41,673 nucleotides of DNA from Paenibacillus sp. Soil787 (GCF_001429545.1 NZ_LMSP01000009.1:45920-87592); one strand, 5' to 3'. Positions 17,006 through 27,960 are shown, counted from the first letter of the stretch. The notes: generated by a model from the sequence alone, not told the origin. Translations and numbers: made by a program.

Positions 17006-18017
17006 ATAATCTCTCCCCATATTGCAAGGAGTAATAGTTCATATACTCTCCTGATTTAATCCTACGCCACCAAGTTTCATTGTTTACATACCAATCAATG
17101 GTTTCCTTTAAACCTTCATTAAATGTGTAATTCGGTTCCCAACCTAAGTGTGTTTGAATTTTAGTAGGATCAATTGCATAGCGTCGGTCATGTCCTAACC
17201 GATCCGTCACATATTGAATAAGCTCATCTGATTTTCCTAGAGTATCTAAAATAATATCTACTACTTCCCTATTTGTTCTTTCATTATGACCACCTATATT
17301 ATACACTTCACCAGAAATCCCATTACGCATTACAAGGTCAATAGCATTAGCATGATCCGATACATGCAACCAATCCCTAATGTTTAATCCGTCTCCATAC
17401 ATAGGGAGATGCTTATCTTCCATTGCATTTGTTATCATAAGAGGAATTAATTTTTCCGGGAAATGGTAAGGACCATAGTTATTTGAACAACGGGTTATGT
17501 TTACATTTAACCCATACGTTTCATGATATGCTTTTACAAGAAGATCTGCTGAGGCCTTGCTTGCGGAGTAAGGACTATTCGGAGAAATGGGAGAGTTCTC
17601 AGTAAAATATCCAGTCTCGCCTAATGAGCCGTAAACTTCATCAGTTGAAATTTGTACATACTTACTTATTTTGTACTCACGCGCTGCATCAAGCAATACC
17701 TGAGTGCCAAACACATTTGTTTTCAGAAACAAGTCTGGTTCAAGGATACTTCGATCCACGTGAGATTCTGCAGCAAAATTCACAATCGTATCAATTTGAT
17801 GAGCTTCAATTAAGCTTCGAATCAAGTCTTTGTCGCAAATATCGCCTTTAACAAAGAAATGGTTCGGTTCATTTTCAATGTCACTCAAATTCTCGAGATT
17901 ACCAGCATATGTTAATTTATCAAGATTCACAATTTGATCAGTAGGGTAACGCTTTACCATATATCTTACAAAATTACTTCCAATAAAACCGGCTCCACCC
18001 GTCACCAATATATTCAT
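16998..18017 (-). CDS. rfbB: dTDP-glucose 4,6-dehydratase
   Basis: A 339-aa SDR enzyme converting dTDP-glucose to dTDP-4-keto-6-deoxyglucose. Visible are GGAGFIGSNFVRY (7-19), FAAESHVDRSI (about 80-90), STDEVYGSLG (about 124-133), YSASKASADLL (Tyr-x3-Lys, about 150-160) and TRCSNNYGPYHFPEKLIPL. AAAAGGAG lies about 11 nt before the ATG. Confidence 0.97.
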   Translation of the reverse strand: MNILVTGGAGFIGSNFVRYMVKRYPTDQIVNLDKLTYAGNLENLSDIENEPNHFFVKGDICDKDLIRSLIEAHQIDTIVNFAAESHVDRSILEPDLFLKTNVFGTQVLLDAAREYKISKYVQISTDEVYGSLGETGYFTENSPISPNSPYSASKASADLLVKAYHETYGLNVNITRCSNNYGPYHFPEKLIPLMITNAMEDKHLPMYGDGLNIRDWLHVSDHANAIDLVMRNGISGEVYNIGGHNERTNREVVDIILDTLGKSDELIQYVTDRLGHDRRYAIDPTKIQTHLGWEPNYTFNEGLKETIDWYVNNETWWRRIKSGEYMNYYSLQYGERLYV

Positions 18018-18033
18018 TATTTAATTACTCCTT

Positions 18034-18582
18034 TTAATCGAAAATTTGTTTTGCCTCAGCAAGTTTCGGGTGCTTACCATCTTTATCTGATAAAATAGGC
18101 ACACGAATCGGCCAATCGATTGCTAAATCCGGATCATTCCAACTAATTCCGCGATCATGCTCAGGTGAATAATACTCATCTACTTTGTAGTAAACTTGTG
18201 TATGGTTAGTCAAAGTGCAAAATCCATGTGCAAAGCCCCTCGGCACTAACAACTGCCGTTTATTCGCTTCACTAAGAACAACACCGACCCATTGACCGAA
18301 TGTTGGGGAGCTCTTTCGAATATCCACCACTACATCATAAATAGCACCAGCGATGACCCTCACTAGTTTAGTCTGAGCTTTTGGCGATAGTTGATAATGC
18401 ATACCTCTAAGAGTTCCCGCTTCAACAGATAAAGAATGATTGTCTTGAATAAAGTTATAATCAAAACCGATCTCTTCAAACTTCCTTCTATTATAGCTTT
18501 CCATAAAAAAACCACGATGATCCTGATGCAAATCTGCTTCAAGGATAAATACCCCATCCAACTTTGTAGCTTGTAAGTTCAT
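18034..18582 (-). CDS. rfbC: dTDP-4-dehydrorhamnose 3,5-epimerase
   Basis: A 182-aa cupin epimerase, third step of dTDP-L-rhamnose synthesis. Signature stretches are HQDHRGFFMESYNRRKFEEIG (about 19-39), FIQDNHSLSVEAGTLRGMHYQ (His catalytic region), IYDVVVDIRKSSPTFG and PRGFAHGF. Lies 16 bp after rfbB in reading order before it, 29 bp after rfbA. GGAGATGGAG precedes the start. Confidence 0.96.
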   Translation of the reverse strand: MNLQATKLDGVFILEADLHQDHRGFFMESYNRRKFEEIGFDYNFIQDNHSLSVEAGTLRGMHYQLSPKAQTKLVRVIAGAIYDVVVDIRKSSPTFGQWVGVVLSEANKRQLLVPRGFAHGFCTLTNHTQVYYKVDEYYSPEHDRGISWNDPDLAIDWPIRVPILSDKDGKHPKLAEAKQIFD

Positions 18583-18611
18583 GAATTTACTCCATCTCCA
18601 TAATTACAATT

Positions 18612-19505
18612 TTATACATGTATAGGTTGTTTCTTTAAGCCTTGATTTGCAATCTTCACCAAATATTTGCCATACTCATTTTTCCTCATCGGCTCAGCCA
18701 AATTCAACAAATGTTCTCTTGTAATATAGCCTTTGTGAAAAGAAATCTCTTCCAAGCATGCTACTTTTAAACTCTGCCTTTTTTCAATGGTCTCGATGAA
18801 TTGGGAAGCTTCTAATAATGATTCATGTGTTCCTGAATCCAACCAAGAATAGCCACGACCCATTATCTCAACTTGAAGATTACCTTCAGACAAATAAATC
18901 TTGTTTATATCAGTAATCTCTAATTCTCCACGAGCTGATAGTTGTATCTGCTTTGCTATCTCAACTACTCGATTATCATAAAAATAGAGCCCAGTCACCG
19001 CATAATGCGACTTAGGCTCCTCAGGTTTCTCTTCAATAGATAAAGCCTTTCCTGTGTCATCAAAATCAACTACACCAAAGCGCTCCGGGTCATTAACATA
19101 GTAACCAAACACTGTAGCCCCATGTTCCCGTTCGGCTGCTTGTTGCAATAGTTGAGTTAATCCATGGCCATAGAATAGATTATCACCTAGAATTAATGCT
19201 ACAGAGTCATCGCCAATAAAGCTTTCTCCAATAATAAACGCTTGAGCTATCCCATCTGGTGCAGGCTGCACTGCATAGGAAATCGATATTCCCAGATCCG
19301 TTCCATCATTAAAAAGTTGTCTGAAGCGAGGAGTATCTTCAGGCGTAGATATAATAAGAATTTCTGTAACACCAGCCAGCATTAATACAGATAATGGATA
19401 ATAAATCATGGGTTTGTCATAAATCGGTAGTAATTGCTTCGAAATTGTCCTCGTTAACGGATATAATCTTGTACCGCTGCCACCAGCAAGGATAATTCCT
19501 TTCAT
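18612..19505 (-). CDS. rfbA: Glucose-1-phosphate thymidylyltransferase
   Basis: A 297-aa nucleotidyltransferase making dTDP-glucose from dTTP and glucose 1-phosphate. [11 protein letters not shown] (8-18), [21 protein letters not shown] (22-42), LGDNLFYG (about 108-115) and [14 protein letters not shown] are all present. Its ATG overlaps the stop of the preceding glycosyltransferase (ATGA). Confidence 0.97.
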   Translation of the reverse strand: MKGIILAGGSGTRLYPLTRTISKQLLPIYDKPMIYYPLSVLMLAGVTEILIISTPEDTPRFRQLFNDGTDLGISISYAVQPAPDGIAQAFIIGESFIGDDSVALILGDNLFYGHGLTQLLQQAAEREHGATVFGYYVNDPERFGVVDFDDTGKALSIEEKPEEPKSHYAVTGLYFYDNRVVEIAKQIQLSARGELEITDINKIYLSEGNLQVEIMGRGYSWLDSGTHESLLEASQFIETIEKRQSLKVACLEEISFHKGYITREHLLNLAEPMRKNEYGKYLVKIANQGLKKQPIHV

Positions 19506-20713
19506 ATTGACACCGCTCCTTTTGATAACTGAACCTCTTTATTTTCTAAAGCTAGTTGGGTATCAAGGAATAATGATTCGTAGGTATCTACAATCTTAGT
19601 CCATGAATAATCATTCTCAATTCTCTGTCTGGCTTTTGTTTGCAATGCTTCAATAATGCTGTGGTCGTAATAATCAGCTTGATCAATTAAAGTAGCAAGT
19701 GAGCCATCTTTTTTAGTAAAATAGACTGCTCCGTCTCTACCAACCTCTTTATTAAATACCACGTCTAGCAGCAAATTTAATCTGGTGGACGCGAGTGCTT
19801 CTAAAAGTGATGGATTTGTTCCTCCCACTTCATGACCATGAAAATACCCATATGCTAATTCCCGTATCTTTTTTAAAAGTTCTTGATCGTATACTGTACC
19901 TACAAATTTAATCCTTGAATCTTTTTGGAACTGAGTTCTTTCAGAGAGCCCTTGAAAAAACTGGTTTTGTTCTACATTGGAAATGATGACCAAATCCTTG
20001 CTGGAATTGGATTTCATGAACTCATGGATCATAAGTTCATAATTATTTTCAGGAACAAAGCGTCCCACAATCAAATAATACTCATTTGAACGAATATCGT
20101 GCTTCTGATACCAATTTTGCAGACCCTCTGCTTCGTCAGTTAAGTTAGACCTAGTGACGTCTGCGCCATAAGCAATAAACGAAGTTTTTGGTGAGTAAGC
20201 AGCGTAATCCTCTTGTATATAGCTTTCAATACCAACAGAATCACATACTAGCAGATCTGCATGCTTCACCATAAGTCTCTCTGATATCTTCCAATAGCGC
20301 TTAATCCATTTGTTCCACTTACTACGCTTCCATTCGTGACCATCAGGATTAACAAAAACTTGAACCCCCAACTGCTCAAGCTGTCTTTTATAGAAATAAA
20401 AAAAAGGCCCGATTCTACAGGCCAAGATGTATACAATACTATCTTTTAAGTTGTGTTCACGTATATACTTAATGCATTTTTGTAGGCTTCGAATATCATA
20501 TAAAACAGCTGTTGCTCCACCGATTTTTTTCGTTTTTACATTAAAACATCTAGCTCCATTATGTTCAAAGACATCATCGTTTTCGGCCATGCAGGATACG
20601 TGATAGCGAATACTTTCTCGTTGACGACGAACGGTCAATTGTTCTACAAAGGTTTCAAACCCACCGTATTTAGCAGGTATTCCCTTCGATCCGATAATAA
20701 ATATATTTTTCAT
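19502..20713 (-). CDS. Glycosyltransferase, DUF1972 type (probable rhamnosyltransferase)
   Basis: A 403-aa GT4-like enzyme whose first residues ([21 protein letters not shown]) are the DUF1972 signature of WchF/Cps2T-type beta-1,4-rhamnosyltransferases of Gram-positive capsule loci. A GT-B donor region follows: [17 protein letters not shown] (about 213-229) and [16 protein letters not shown] (about 285-300). Sitting directly before rfbA, it probably transfers L-rhamnose from dTDP-rhamnose to the lipid-linked repeat unit. The exact linkage is not deducible. Confidence 0.8.
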   Translation of the reverse strand: MKNIFIIGSKGIPAKYGGFETFVEQLTVRRQRESIRYHVSCMAENDDVFEHNGARCFNVKTKKIGGATAVLYDIRSLQKCIKYIREHNLKDSIVYILACRIGPFFYFYKRQLEQLGVQVFVNPDGHEWKRSKWNKWIKRYWKISERLMVKHADLLVCDSVGIESYIQEDYAAYSPKTSFIAYGADVTRSNLTDEAEGLQNWYQKHDIRSNEYYLIVGRFVPENNYELMIHEFMKSNSSKDLVIISNVEQNQFFQGLSERTQFQKDSRIKFVGTVYDQELLKKIRELAYGYFHGHEVGGTNPSLLEALASTRLNLLLDVVFNKEVGRDGAVYFTKKDGSLATLIDQADYYDHSIIEALQTKARQRIENDYSWTKIVDTYESLFLDTQLALENKEVQLSKGAVSI

Positions 20714-20725
20714 TTATTCTATCTC

Positions 20726-22081
20726 CTATGAAGAATATTGGTAGAGCTCAATAATCTCTTTCGCATGCTTTTTCATCTCGTAATCAAAGTTCATATTTAA
20801 AATATTTTCATTGATCTGTCTCAAAATATTTCTATCGTTAATTATTGTTAGAAGCAGAGATTTAAGTTCGTCCTTGTTTGCTTTAAATATAATACCAGTC
20901 TCTCCATTTTCAATAATATCCTGGCACCCTACATATTCAGAAACTACTATTGGGACTCCAAAAGATAATGCCTCTAATCCAATAAATCCAAAGGTTTCTT
21001 TCCATATACTCGGTATTACGAGAACATCAATTTGATTAAATATTTCCTTTAACTTAGAATGATTGTATTTTCCATAAAAAGTAAACAGACTGCTATCATA
21101 TTCTTCACTATCACTCTTATTATCACCATGAATATGTAAATGCCAGTTAGAATTATCTATATCTTTGAGAACTTCTTCTAAAAAATAAAAACCCTTATAT
21201 TGGTCGATTGGTCCGAGGTAACCAATGTTTAAGGGTTTTTGTTGATCATATGTTTTATGTCCTCTTGCATCATGAATATCTCGGTGTGCAATTGGTATTA
21301 TTTTCCCTGGCGTTTCAAAATATTTATCAAATTCCTGTTTTGCTATAGAGCTATTAAAATGAAATACATCTACTTGTTTAAACATCTCCATATAATATTC
21401 TCTTAAATTGGAGTATTCCTTTGCCATCTCTTGAATATTTTCTTTTTCATTATATATTTCATTCTCTGACCGGTTTAAATACTTTTTTTTCTCATTTTTT
21501 CTTAGTTTTTTTACTATAGAACTATCTTTAAAGGTGCGATATAATTCCGATTGCATAATAAATATCTTTAACATACTATATCCATTGATATTGCATGTTG
21601 TACACTTGTTTCCAGCTTCATAGTCATTACATATTTTACCTGTTGTATCAATTAAATTAACCTTAGGACATATACCATAATAATCATGTGTTGTGAAGGA
21701 GGTTTTAATATTCAACTCTCGAGTGGCTTCAAGTATTTCCTTATGAACTCCCATTAGAGTATGAAAATGAATTACGTCAGGTTTCAGTTCATTCAGAAAG
21801 TTTATATACACTGTTTTATCAATAGCTTTCGTAAATTGATTAGGCTGCTTAACACCGCCAAGCAAAGGAACAGGTAGCGGATTTATTATTTCGAATATTT
21901 GAATGCCTTGATGTGATTTTCTTTGAGTAATAGCTACTTTTCCAGTATTATAATGGCCAGGATACATTAAATTCACATCGTGATTAAGCTCTATTTGTGA
22001 TAACATTAAGTCATATGAATACTTAGTTAATCCTCCAGTTCTATAAGGAGGAAGACCTAATGTTACATGTAAGATCTTCAT
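20726..22081 (-). CDS. Glycosyltransferase family 4
   Basis: A 451-aa GT-B enzyme. N-terminus MKILHVTLGLPPYRTGGLTKYSYDL is the usual acceptor-side opening. A Cys-containing insert (HDYYGICPKVNL, then C..C TTCN, residues about 130-165) is common in a subgroup of GT4 enzymes. The C-terminal donor site includes NIGYLGPIDQYKG (about 283-295) and PSIWKETFGFIGLEALSFGVP, with the E-x7-E motif near 363-371. It has a long lysine-rich linker (about 185-225). Sugar specificity unknown. Confidence 0.82.
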   Translation of the reverse strand: MKILHVTLGLPPYRTGGLTKYSYDLMLSQIELNHDVNLMYPGHYNTGKVAITQRKSHQGIQIFEIINPLPVPLLGGVKQPNQFTKAIDKTVYINFLNELKPDVIHFHTLMGVHKEILEATRELNIKTSFTTHDYYGICPKVNLIDTTGKICNDYEAGNKCTTCNINGYSMLKIFIMQSELYRTFKDSSIVKKLRKNEKKKYLNRSENEIYNEKENIQEMAKEYSNLREYYMEMFKQVDVFHFNSSIAKQEFDKYFETPGKIIPIAHRDIHDARGHKTYDQQKPLNIGYLGPIDQYKGFYFLEEVLKDIDNSNWHLHIHGDNKSDSEEYDSSLFTFYGKYNHSKLKEIFNQIDVLVIPSIWKETFGFIGLEALSFGVPIVVSEYVGCQDIIENGETGIIFKANKDELKSLLLTIINDRNILRQINENILNMNFDYEMKKHAKEIIELYQYSS

Positions 22082-22138
22082 AGATTCAGCTCCAAGCTTA
22101 TTATTTGATACTTTTTTAAAGCCATTATTATTGATAAT

Positions 22139-23707
22139 TTAAGCATTTGAACGGCTTGCGAGTTTTTTCTTAATCCTTATTCGTGCAACAAAAACCTGTT
22201 GTAGTTTATCGTATTCCTTAAGTTTGAGTAACCTTGATACTATAATAAAAACAGGAATACTAATTATAGTTGCTGAGCAAATTCTAAATAGCGGACTATT
22301 TATGCTGCTGCTTAACATCTTACCTGTTACCCACCAGATTATTGATAGTACAATAGACAAAACTAATATTTTTGCGAATTCTAGCCAATCAAAATTGGAG
22401 AAGTATCGGTGTTTGGTCTGAAGTCTAAATCCAAGCATAACACTTGCTGCTATCATCGTTAATGAGCCGGATAACGCAATACCAAAAATCCCAAAAAGTC
22501 TACATAACACCACGCTAAGAACAATGTTAATAATTAAAGCATATAAAGTGTTCATTGTAGGAGTTTTTACGTCAAGCTCAGCGAAATAAACACGATTCAA
22601 TACATATCTAAGTCCAATGCCTATTAGTCCTATACTATAACCTGATAATGCTAAAGAGGTATTTTCAAGTGCAATGTTATCAAATTCGCCTCTTGCAAAA
22701 AGTACAGTTACAATATCTTTGCTAAAGATAATAATAAATAGTGAAATTGGAATGATAGTTAGGCAACTAAAATTAATTGTGTTACTTAATAATTCCATTG
22801 TCTCTTGTTTCTTATTATGAATTGTCTCTGAGATTTTAGAGAACATAATCATTCCAATTGAGCTAACAATAATCATAACAACCATCTGAATTACCCTATC
22901 TGCGTATGATAATGCTGATATACTTCCTTCTTGCAACCCAGATGCAAGAAACCGATCTACAAATACACCCAATCGTTGTAAGATAGTTCCCAAATAGACT
23001 GGTAATAATAGATAGGAGAACTCTAATAATTTTGAATTCTTTAGCGAATAAACTGTTTTAAGGCTGTAACCAACCCCTTGCCTCCTCAAATCCCACATTA
23101 AGTAAATCATTTGTATCAATAAACCCGATAACAAGCCTATTCCTATTGATAAAACACCAAATTGATTATGTAAAATCATCATAACTACGATCGAAGTAAT
23201 ATTTAATGGTATACCTATCAATGTAATTAATTTATACTTTTCTAACTTTGTTCCAACAGCGAGATAAACAGCACAAATAAATGTTGGAACTAACTGAAAG
23301 CAGGATACCCATAATATGTATACACTTTGCTGATTATTCATTTTAGGCATGTCATTTAACGCAAATTGAAGTATTGGTTTATGAAATATAATTGCAATTA
23401 ATGTTATTAAGACAAAAATAAAAGTACCAATACTAAGTACTTTAGACAAAAACAATTTATTTGATGCCACATTAAAATCTTCTTTACCAGAGAGAAATGG
23501 GATCAATGCTATCGATAATGCTGCTGTAATTCCTGTCATTAATACTTCAGGGAAGGTATAAATGTAATAAAATAAATCTAATTCCGCACTTGCTCCGTAG
23601 TAGTACCCAATGACAACCTCTCGAATCATTCCAGAGATTTTTGCAACAACTGCAAGAAATATAGTTATTGCAAATAAAGCTGTTGTATTTTTATTTAAAG
23701 TGCTCAT
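22139..23707 (-). CDS. MurJ/MVIN-type lipid-linked oligosaccharide flippase
   Basis: A 522-aa protein with about 14 membrane segments. The N-terminus (FLAVVAKISGMIREVVIGYYYG, about 18-39) and the FARGEFDNIALENTSLALSGYSIGLIG region are the MurJ (MVIN) subgroup of the MOP superfamily rather than the usual Wzx subgroup. It most likely moves the undecaprenyl-linked repeat unit outward. Its ATG overlaps the stop of the preceding glycosyltransferase (ATGA). The C-terminus is very basic (RIRIKKKLASRSNA). Confidence 0.85.
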   Translation of the reverse strand: MSTLNKNTTALFAITIFLAVVAKISGMIREVVIGYYYGASAELDLFYYIYTFPEVLMTGITAALSIALIPFLSGKEDFNVASNKLFLSKVLSIGTFIFVLITLIAIIFHKPILQFALNDMPKMNNQQSVYILWVSCFQLVPTFICAVYLAVGTKLEKYKLITLIGIPLNITSIVVMMILHNQFGVLSIGIGLLSGLLIQMIYLMWDLRRQGVGYSLKTVYSLKNSKLLEFSYLLLPVYLGTILQRLGVFVDRFLASGLQEGSISALSYADRVIQMVVMIIVSSIGMIMFSKISETIHNKKQETMELLSNTINFSCLTIIPISLFIIIFSKDIVTVLFARGEFDNIALENTSLALSGYSIGLIGIGLRYVLNRVYFAELDVKTPTMNTLYALIINIVLSVVLCRLFGIFGIALSGSLTMIAASVMLGFRLQTKHRYFSNFDWLEFAKILVLSIVLSIIWWVTGKMLSSSINSPLFRICSATIISIPVFIIVSRLLKLKEYDKLQQVFVARIRIKKKLASRSNA

Positions 23708-24849
23708 ATAGCATGTTCACTCTCTGAGGTAAGGTTAGTGTATAATGCCTTATGTTCCAAAAGCATCTTTTCTTTTGTGAATTTTTCCTTAATCAACTGC
23801 TGACCTTGTAATCCATGATTTAATATCATTTTGGGATCGTTAATGTAGTAAGACATACTCTCAACCAATTGATCAATGTTTCTTGGTTCAACCAATCTTC
23901 CGTTTAAATTATGCTTAACTACCTCTGGTATTCCATTCACTCTTGAAGCGATCACCGGTGTTTTGGAGCACAGACTCTCCAACACAACCATTGGAAACCC
24001 CTCAAATAATGAGGGTAGTACTAATACATCAATTTGACTAAGAATGTTTGGAATATCGTTGCGAAAACCTAATAATGTAACATATTTATCCAGTTGATGA
24101 GAAGAAATTAATTCCTTAAGAAGCCCTTCCTCTTCCCCTGTTCCAGCGATAACTAGATGAACATTTTTATTTGTATCGTCTTTGTATTTAAGAACTATTT
24201 CGTTCCAAGCTCTAATTAAATATGGCAAACCTTTTTGTTTAGATAACCGTGATATAAACCCGAATGTATAAGTTTCCTTGTGGCCTTCATTATCTTGCTT
24301 GCTCAGAAAGTATTTTTCAATATCGATACCATTATGGATGGTCATAATGTTTTCACTCTTGAAATTCACTTTATATTTATTCATTAAATCATTTGATACA
24401 CAGATGATATAATCTGTAAAATATTTACTAAGTATATATTCAATTTTTGTATACACTTTCTTCCTTAACTTCGATATTGTGTAATTATTTTCTTCGATCA
24501 ATAAATGCAAGGTCCAAATACTTTTGACTTTTCTTTTTGAAAATAAACATGCTATTCTACCAAAGAGCCCACCTCTGCTACCATGCGAATGTACAATATC
24601 AATTTGGTAAGTATCGATATAGTTCGCCAGTTTTCTCATTGATTTAAAGTCTGTAATGCTTTTCATCTCTAACTCCAAAATCTGATCTCTCCCGATTTGA
24701 TGCTTCTCAAAAAACTGAGGACGAAATGGACCACATAGATAAGCTTCAAACTGCTCGGAATTCAAGTTTCTATATAGATAAGTGATAACTTCCTCTTCTC
24801 CACCGGGTTCCTGAAATGCTCCTAAAAATAACACTCTTTTTTTATGCAT
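23704..24849 (-). CDS. Glycosyltransferase family 4
   Basis: A 381-aa GT-B enzyme: N-terminal KRVLFLGAFQEPGGEEEVITYL, then DIVHSHGSRGGLFGRIAC, and a C-terminal donor site with GFISRLSKQKGLPYLIRAW (about 198-216) and PSLFEGFPMVVLESLCSKTPV (about 288-308, E-x7-E). AGGAGA lies about 9 nt before the ATG, and its start overlaps the end of the pyruvyltransferase by 8 nt. Sugar specificity unknown. Confidence 0.85.
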   Translation of the reverse strand: MHKKRVLFLGAFQEPGGEEEVITYLYRNLNSEQFEAYLCGPFRPQFFEKHQIGRDQILELEMKSITDFKSMRKLANYIDTYQIDIVHSHGSRGGLFGRIACLFSKRKVKSIWTLHLLIEENNYTISKLRKKVYTKIEYILSKYFTDYIICVSNDLMNKYKVNFKSENIMTIHNGIDIEKYFLSKQDNEGHKETYTFGFISRLSKQKGLPYLIRAWNEIVLKYKDDTNKNVHLVIAGTGEEEGLLKELISSHQLDKYVTLLGFRNDIPNILSQIDVLVLPSLFEGFPMVVLESLCSKTPVIASRVNGIPEVVKHNLNGRLVEPRNIDQLVESMSYYINDPKMILNHGLQGQQLIKEKFTKEKMLLEHKALYTNLTSESEHAI

Positions 24850-26131
24850 CCAACAGTTCTCCTAATTGTAATTTCTGACTGGTTGTTGATTTACCGCCTT
24901 CAATTATCTTATATAGTAAATTATTATTTAATTTTGCTTTTTGAATAATGCGAGGAATGTTTAAATGTAATATATCCTTCATTCGTGGTAGATCATTAAG
25001 TGCTTTGTCTAGCTTTAAAATCAATTCCTTACTTTCAATTCCTTTTATATCTAATACATAGTCTTGCAATCCAACAGCCTGCATAATGCCATCTGTTTTC
25101 AAATCGTATGAAATTGCTACACATGGAACTCCCTCTGAAAGAGAGAAAATATTTGAATGCATTCTAGTTCCTACAAATAAATCCATTCTCGAATAAACAT
25201 ATTTTAATTCCTCTGGAATAAAATCTTGATCCAACAAGTGAACTTTGTTATTTCCACTAAACGATTGATAGATTTCTCTGCTTATAATTAAGTCATTATC
25301 TTCTCCTGGCCCAACACATTGAGGCATTAAAAAAATGTCAACCTTATAGTTGGCAAGAAGATATTGTATGGATTCTTTAACAGCAGATTTGTATTGATCT
25401 AACAGTTCTTTTCTGTTTGAACTTCCTGGAAAATGCCAAAATCTCATTGTAAGACCAATTTTTAAGTTACCATTATCTTGCAGTAAATCATTGATTTCTT
25501 TAGATTTTAGTTCTTTCTTTTCTAAGAGGAAAGCAACATCGCTAGTTTCAAAGTAATTATTTAATTTCGGAACAAATTTCATTAAATACTGGAACGAAAT
25601 TGGTTCTCTTGGAAGTACTAATTCTGCTTTTTTAAGTAGGTATTTAATCCTATTTTGCACGAATGAGTTACTACCAAATTCACCAACCGTTTGTGCATAA
25701 ACAATAAACTTCTTTTTATACTGAATTGCAGTAACAAATTGTATGTAATGGTACATAAAATCACCTAAAAACTGCGCTAAATTTCTCGCTTTGAAATAGC
25801 CACCACCGCAACTTACGATGATATCTGCCTTTTTAATTTCTCGAACAGTATTATTAAAAGGTATGCTTAGGAAATTAAGTAACCAAATCCAAAATAAAAG
25901 CAGAACATTTCTAATCGTTTTTAGTAATCTGTTTTTCCCCGTATACGGTTTAATTATGCAATCAATAACTTCACAGTCACCGTACTTACCGATATCTAAA
26001 TCTTTAAAAAGTGATACAACTTTAATTTCCGCATTTGGATATCTTTTTCTGAATTCTTGTACCATCGCTCTTATTATGCCAGCATCTCCCTTATTTAAAT
26101 AACAGTAAGCATTAGTAATTATTATTTTCAT
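24842..26131 (-). CDS. Polysaccharide pyruvyl transferase family protein
   Basis: A 429-aa member of the CsaB/WcaK-type pyruvyltransferase family: N-terminal NAYCYLNKGDAGIIRAMVQEF (6-26), SCGGGYFKARNLAQFLGDFM (about 109-128), and near the C-terminus GTRMHSNIFSLSEGVPCVAIS (about 337-357), the family's donor-site motif. It probably adds a pyruvate ketal from PEP to a sugar of the repeat unit, giving negative charge that could serve SLH-type surface proteins. That last role is inference. Confidence 0.85.
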   Translation of the reverse strand: MKIIITNAYCYLNKGDAGIIRAMVQEFRKRYPNAEIKVVSLFKDLDIGKYGDCEVIDCIIKPYTGKNRLLKTIRNVLLLFWIWLLNFLSIPFNNTVREIKKADIIVSCGGGYFKARNLAQFLGDFMYHYIQFVTAIQYKKKFIVYAQTVGEFGSNSFVQNRIKYLLKKAELVLPREPISFQYLMKFVPKLNNYFETSDVAFLLEKKELKSKEINDLLQDNGNLKIGLTMRFWHFPGSSNRKELLDQYKSAVKESIQYLLANYKVDIFLMPQCVGPGEDNDLIISREIYQSFSGNNKVHLLDQDFIPEELKYVYSRMDLFVGTRMHSNIFSLSEGVPCVAISYDLKTDGIMQAVGLQDYVLDIKGIESKELILKLDKALNDLPRMKDILHLNIPRIIQKAKLNNNLLYKIIEGGKSTTSQKLQLGELLDA

Positions 26132-26287
26132 ACAAGAATAGCACCTATCCTTTTTTATTTTTTAGACTAAGAAGAAAAATGCAAAAAATAAAATATTAGG
26201 TAAAGAGTTTTGGCCGAAATAAAAATAGAACTAATCGAACCCCACTAATTTATTATAAGTTAATGAATAACTAAGTGAGATACCAAT

Positions 26288-26959
26288 CTAAAAAGCACCT
26301 TTTGAGCCAAATAAAACAAATATCGTTCTAAATATTATTTTAAAATCATATATTACTGATCGTTCTTGTATATAAACCAAATCTAACTCCACCATTTCTT
26401 CAAACCCAACATTATTTCTACCACTTACCTGCCACAAACCCGTGCAACCCGGAGTCACTTGCAAACGTTGTTTATGATAGGTATTATACTCCTCAACTTC
26501 TCGAACAAGAGGTGGCCTTGGACCAACTAAGCTCATCTCACCTTTGAGAACATTCCATAGTTGTGGAAGTTCGTCGATACTTGTTTTCCTAATATATTTT
26601 CCAACATTCGTAATTCGGGGATCTTCTTTCATTTTAAACATATGACCCTCAATTTCGTTTTTCTCCAAAAGACTTTCTAGAAGCTCTTCTGCATTTGAAA
26701 CCATCGATCTAAACTTATACATCTTAAATAGTTTTTCATGTTTACCTACGCGCTGCTGGTAAAAAAATACGGACCCTTTCGGGTCCTCAAGCTTTATGAG
26801 TATAGCTATTACCAGAAAAACCGGAACACAAAAAAGTAGACCAATACTTGCTCCCATAACATCCAGCAAACGTTTTACGATACTGTAGTGAATTTTAGTC
26901 TTATATGCATAATATTGGTTAGTATCAAGAATCTGTACATCATTGGATAATTTAGGCAT
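26288..26959 (-). CDS. Undecaprenyl-phosphate sugar phosphotransferase (priming enzyme)
   Basis: A 223-aa bacterial sugar transferase that starts the repeat unit by moving a sugar 1-phosphate to undecaprenyl phosphate at the membrane. It has one membrane hairpin (about 36-58, [15 protein letters not shown]) preceded by KRLLDVMGA, then [28 protein letters not shown] and [27 protein letters not shown] (catalytic D-E), ending with [14 protein letters not shown]. It lacks the extra N-terminal membrane helices of long forms. AGGAGG lies 8 nt before the ATG. Confidence 0.94.
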   Translation of the reverse strand: MPKLSNDVQILDTNQYYAYKTKIHYSIVKRLLDVMGASIGLLFCVPVFLVIAILIKLEDPKGSVFFYQQRVGKHEKLFKMYKFRSMVSNAEELLESLLEKNEIEGHMFKMKEDPRITNVGKYIRKTSIDELPQLWNVLKGEMSLVGPRPPLVREVEEYNTYHKQRLQVTPGCTGLWQVSGRNNVGFEEMVELDLVYIQERSVIYDFKIIFRTIFVLFGSKGAF

Positions 26960-26970
26960 AGTATTACCTC

Positions 26971-27864
26971 CTAACTAATTGCTCGGGGCGATATTTCACG
27001 TTTAAGAACTTCATCTAATGCTTGAAGTAACGGCACTCTAAGCTCGTTGTTTCGGAGTGCAAAATCAAGTGAAGTAAGAATGAAACCTAATTTTTCTCCA
27101 ACATCATATCGAATTCCATTAAAATGATAAGCATACACATCTTGCACTTCATTAAGTTTACAGATGGCATCTGTTAGTTGAATTTCCCCACCCGCTCCAC
27201 GTTCTTGAAGTTCTAAAAACTCGAAAATTTCTGGAGTTAAGATGTACCTTCCCATAATAGCGAGGTTTGATGGTGCTGTTCCTTGAGCTGGCTTCTCTAC
27301 GAAATTCTGCACCTTGTACAGGTTCCCATTTCTACTAATCGGATCAATAATTCCATAACGCTTCGTCTCTTGGTCGGAAACTGGTTGTACACCAATTACC
27401 GAAGACTGTGTTAGCTCAAATTGATTCATTAGCTGCCTTAGACAAGGTATTTCTGCTGTTACGATATCATCTCCTAATAAGACAGCAAATGGCTCATCGC
27501 CAATGAATTTACGAGCGCACCATACTGCGTGCCCTAATCCTTTTGCTTCTTTTTGCCTTATGTAATGAATATCTACTTTGGCTGGCCGTAAAATTTCTTC
27601 CAAAAGTTCAAGCTTGCCATTTTCTTTTAAGTTATACTCTAGTTCAAAAGCATTATCGAAATGATCTTCAATAGCCCGCTTCCCTTTGCCAGTTACAATG
27701 ATAATGTCCTCAATGCCAGATTCAATAGCTTCTTCAACGATGTATTGAATGGTAGGTTTATCCACAATAGGAAGCATTTCTTTTGGCATTGCTTTGGTTG
27801 CTGGTAGAAATCGGGTTCCTAAACCTGCTGCTGGAATGATTGCTTTTCTTACTTTTCTCTCCAT
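26971..27864 (-). CDS. galU: UTP-glucose-1-phosphate uridylyltransferase
   Basis: A 297-aa enzyme making UDP-glucose. [27 protein letters not shown] spans about 6-32, with [10 protein letters not shown] and [11 protein letters not shown] further on. The start at 27864 is chosen for the AGGAGG 8 nt before it; an 11-codon longer frame has none. First gene of the long polysaccharide operon. No clear promoter is visible in the 100 bp upstream. Confidence 0.95.
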   Translation of the reverse strand: MERKVRKAIIPAAGLGTRFLPATKAMPKEMLPIVDKPTIQYIVEEAIESGIEDIIIVTGKGKRAIEDHFDNAFELEYNLKENGKLELLEEILRPAKVDIHYIRQKEAKGLGHAVWCARKFIGDEPFAVLLGDDIVTAEIPCLRQLMNQFELTQSSVIGVQPVSDQETKRYGIIDPISRNGNLYKVQNFVEKPAQGTAPSNLAIMGRYILTPEIFEFLELQERGAGGEIQLTDAICKLNEVQDVYAYHFNGIRYDVGEKLGFILTSLDFALRNNELRVPLLQALDEVLKREISPRAIS

Positions 27865-27914
27865 CGAAAGTCCTCCTATTTTCTCTAATTTATTCATTTT
27901 TCTCTAAGTTGCCT

Positions 27915-27960
27915 TAAAAAAACCAGGCATGTTGTTTTACTATAATAAAACAACACGCCT
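27915..27960 (-). terminator. Terminator between the kinase unit and galU
   Basis: On the minus strand AGGCGTGTTGTTTTA (27960-27946) pairs with TAAAACAACATGCCT (27939-27925), followed by GG and seven T. It may let part of the capAB transcript read on into galU. Between this hairpin and the kinase stop (27961-28115) I see only a weak inverted repeat (GTCTAC near 28057 / GTAGAC near 28079) and no gene. Confidence 0.85.
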
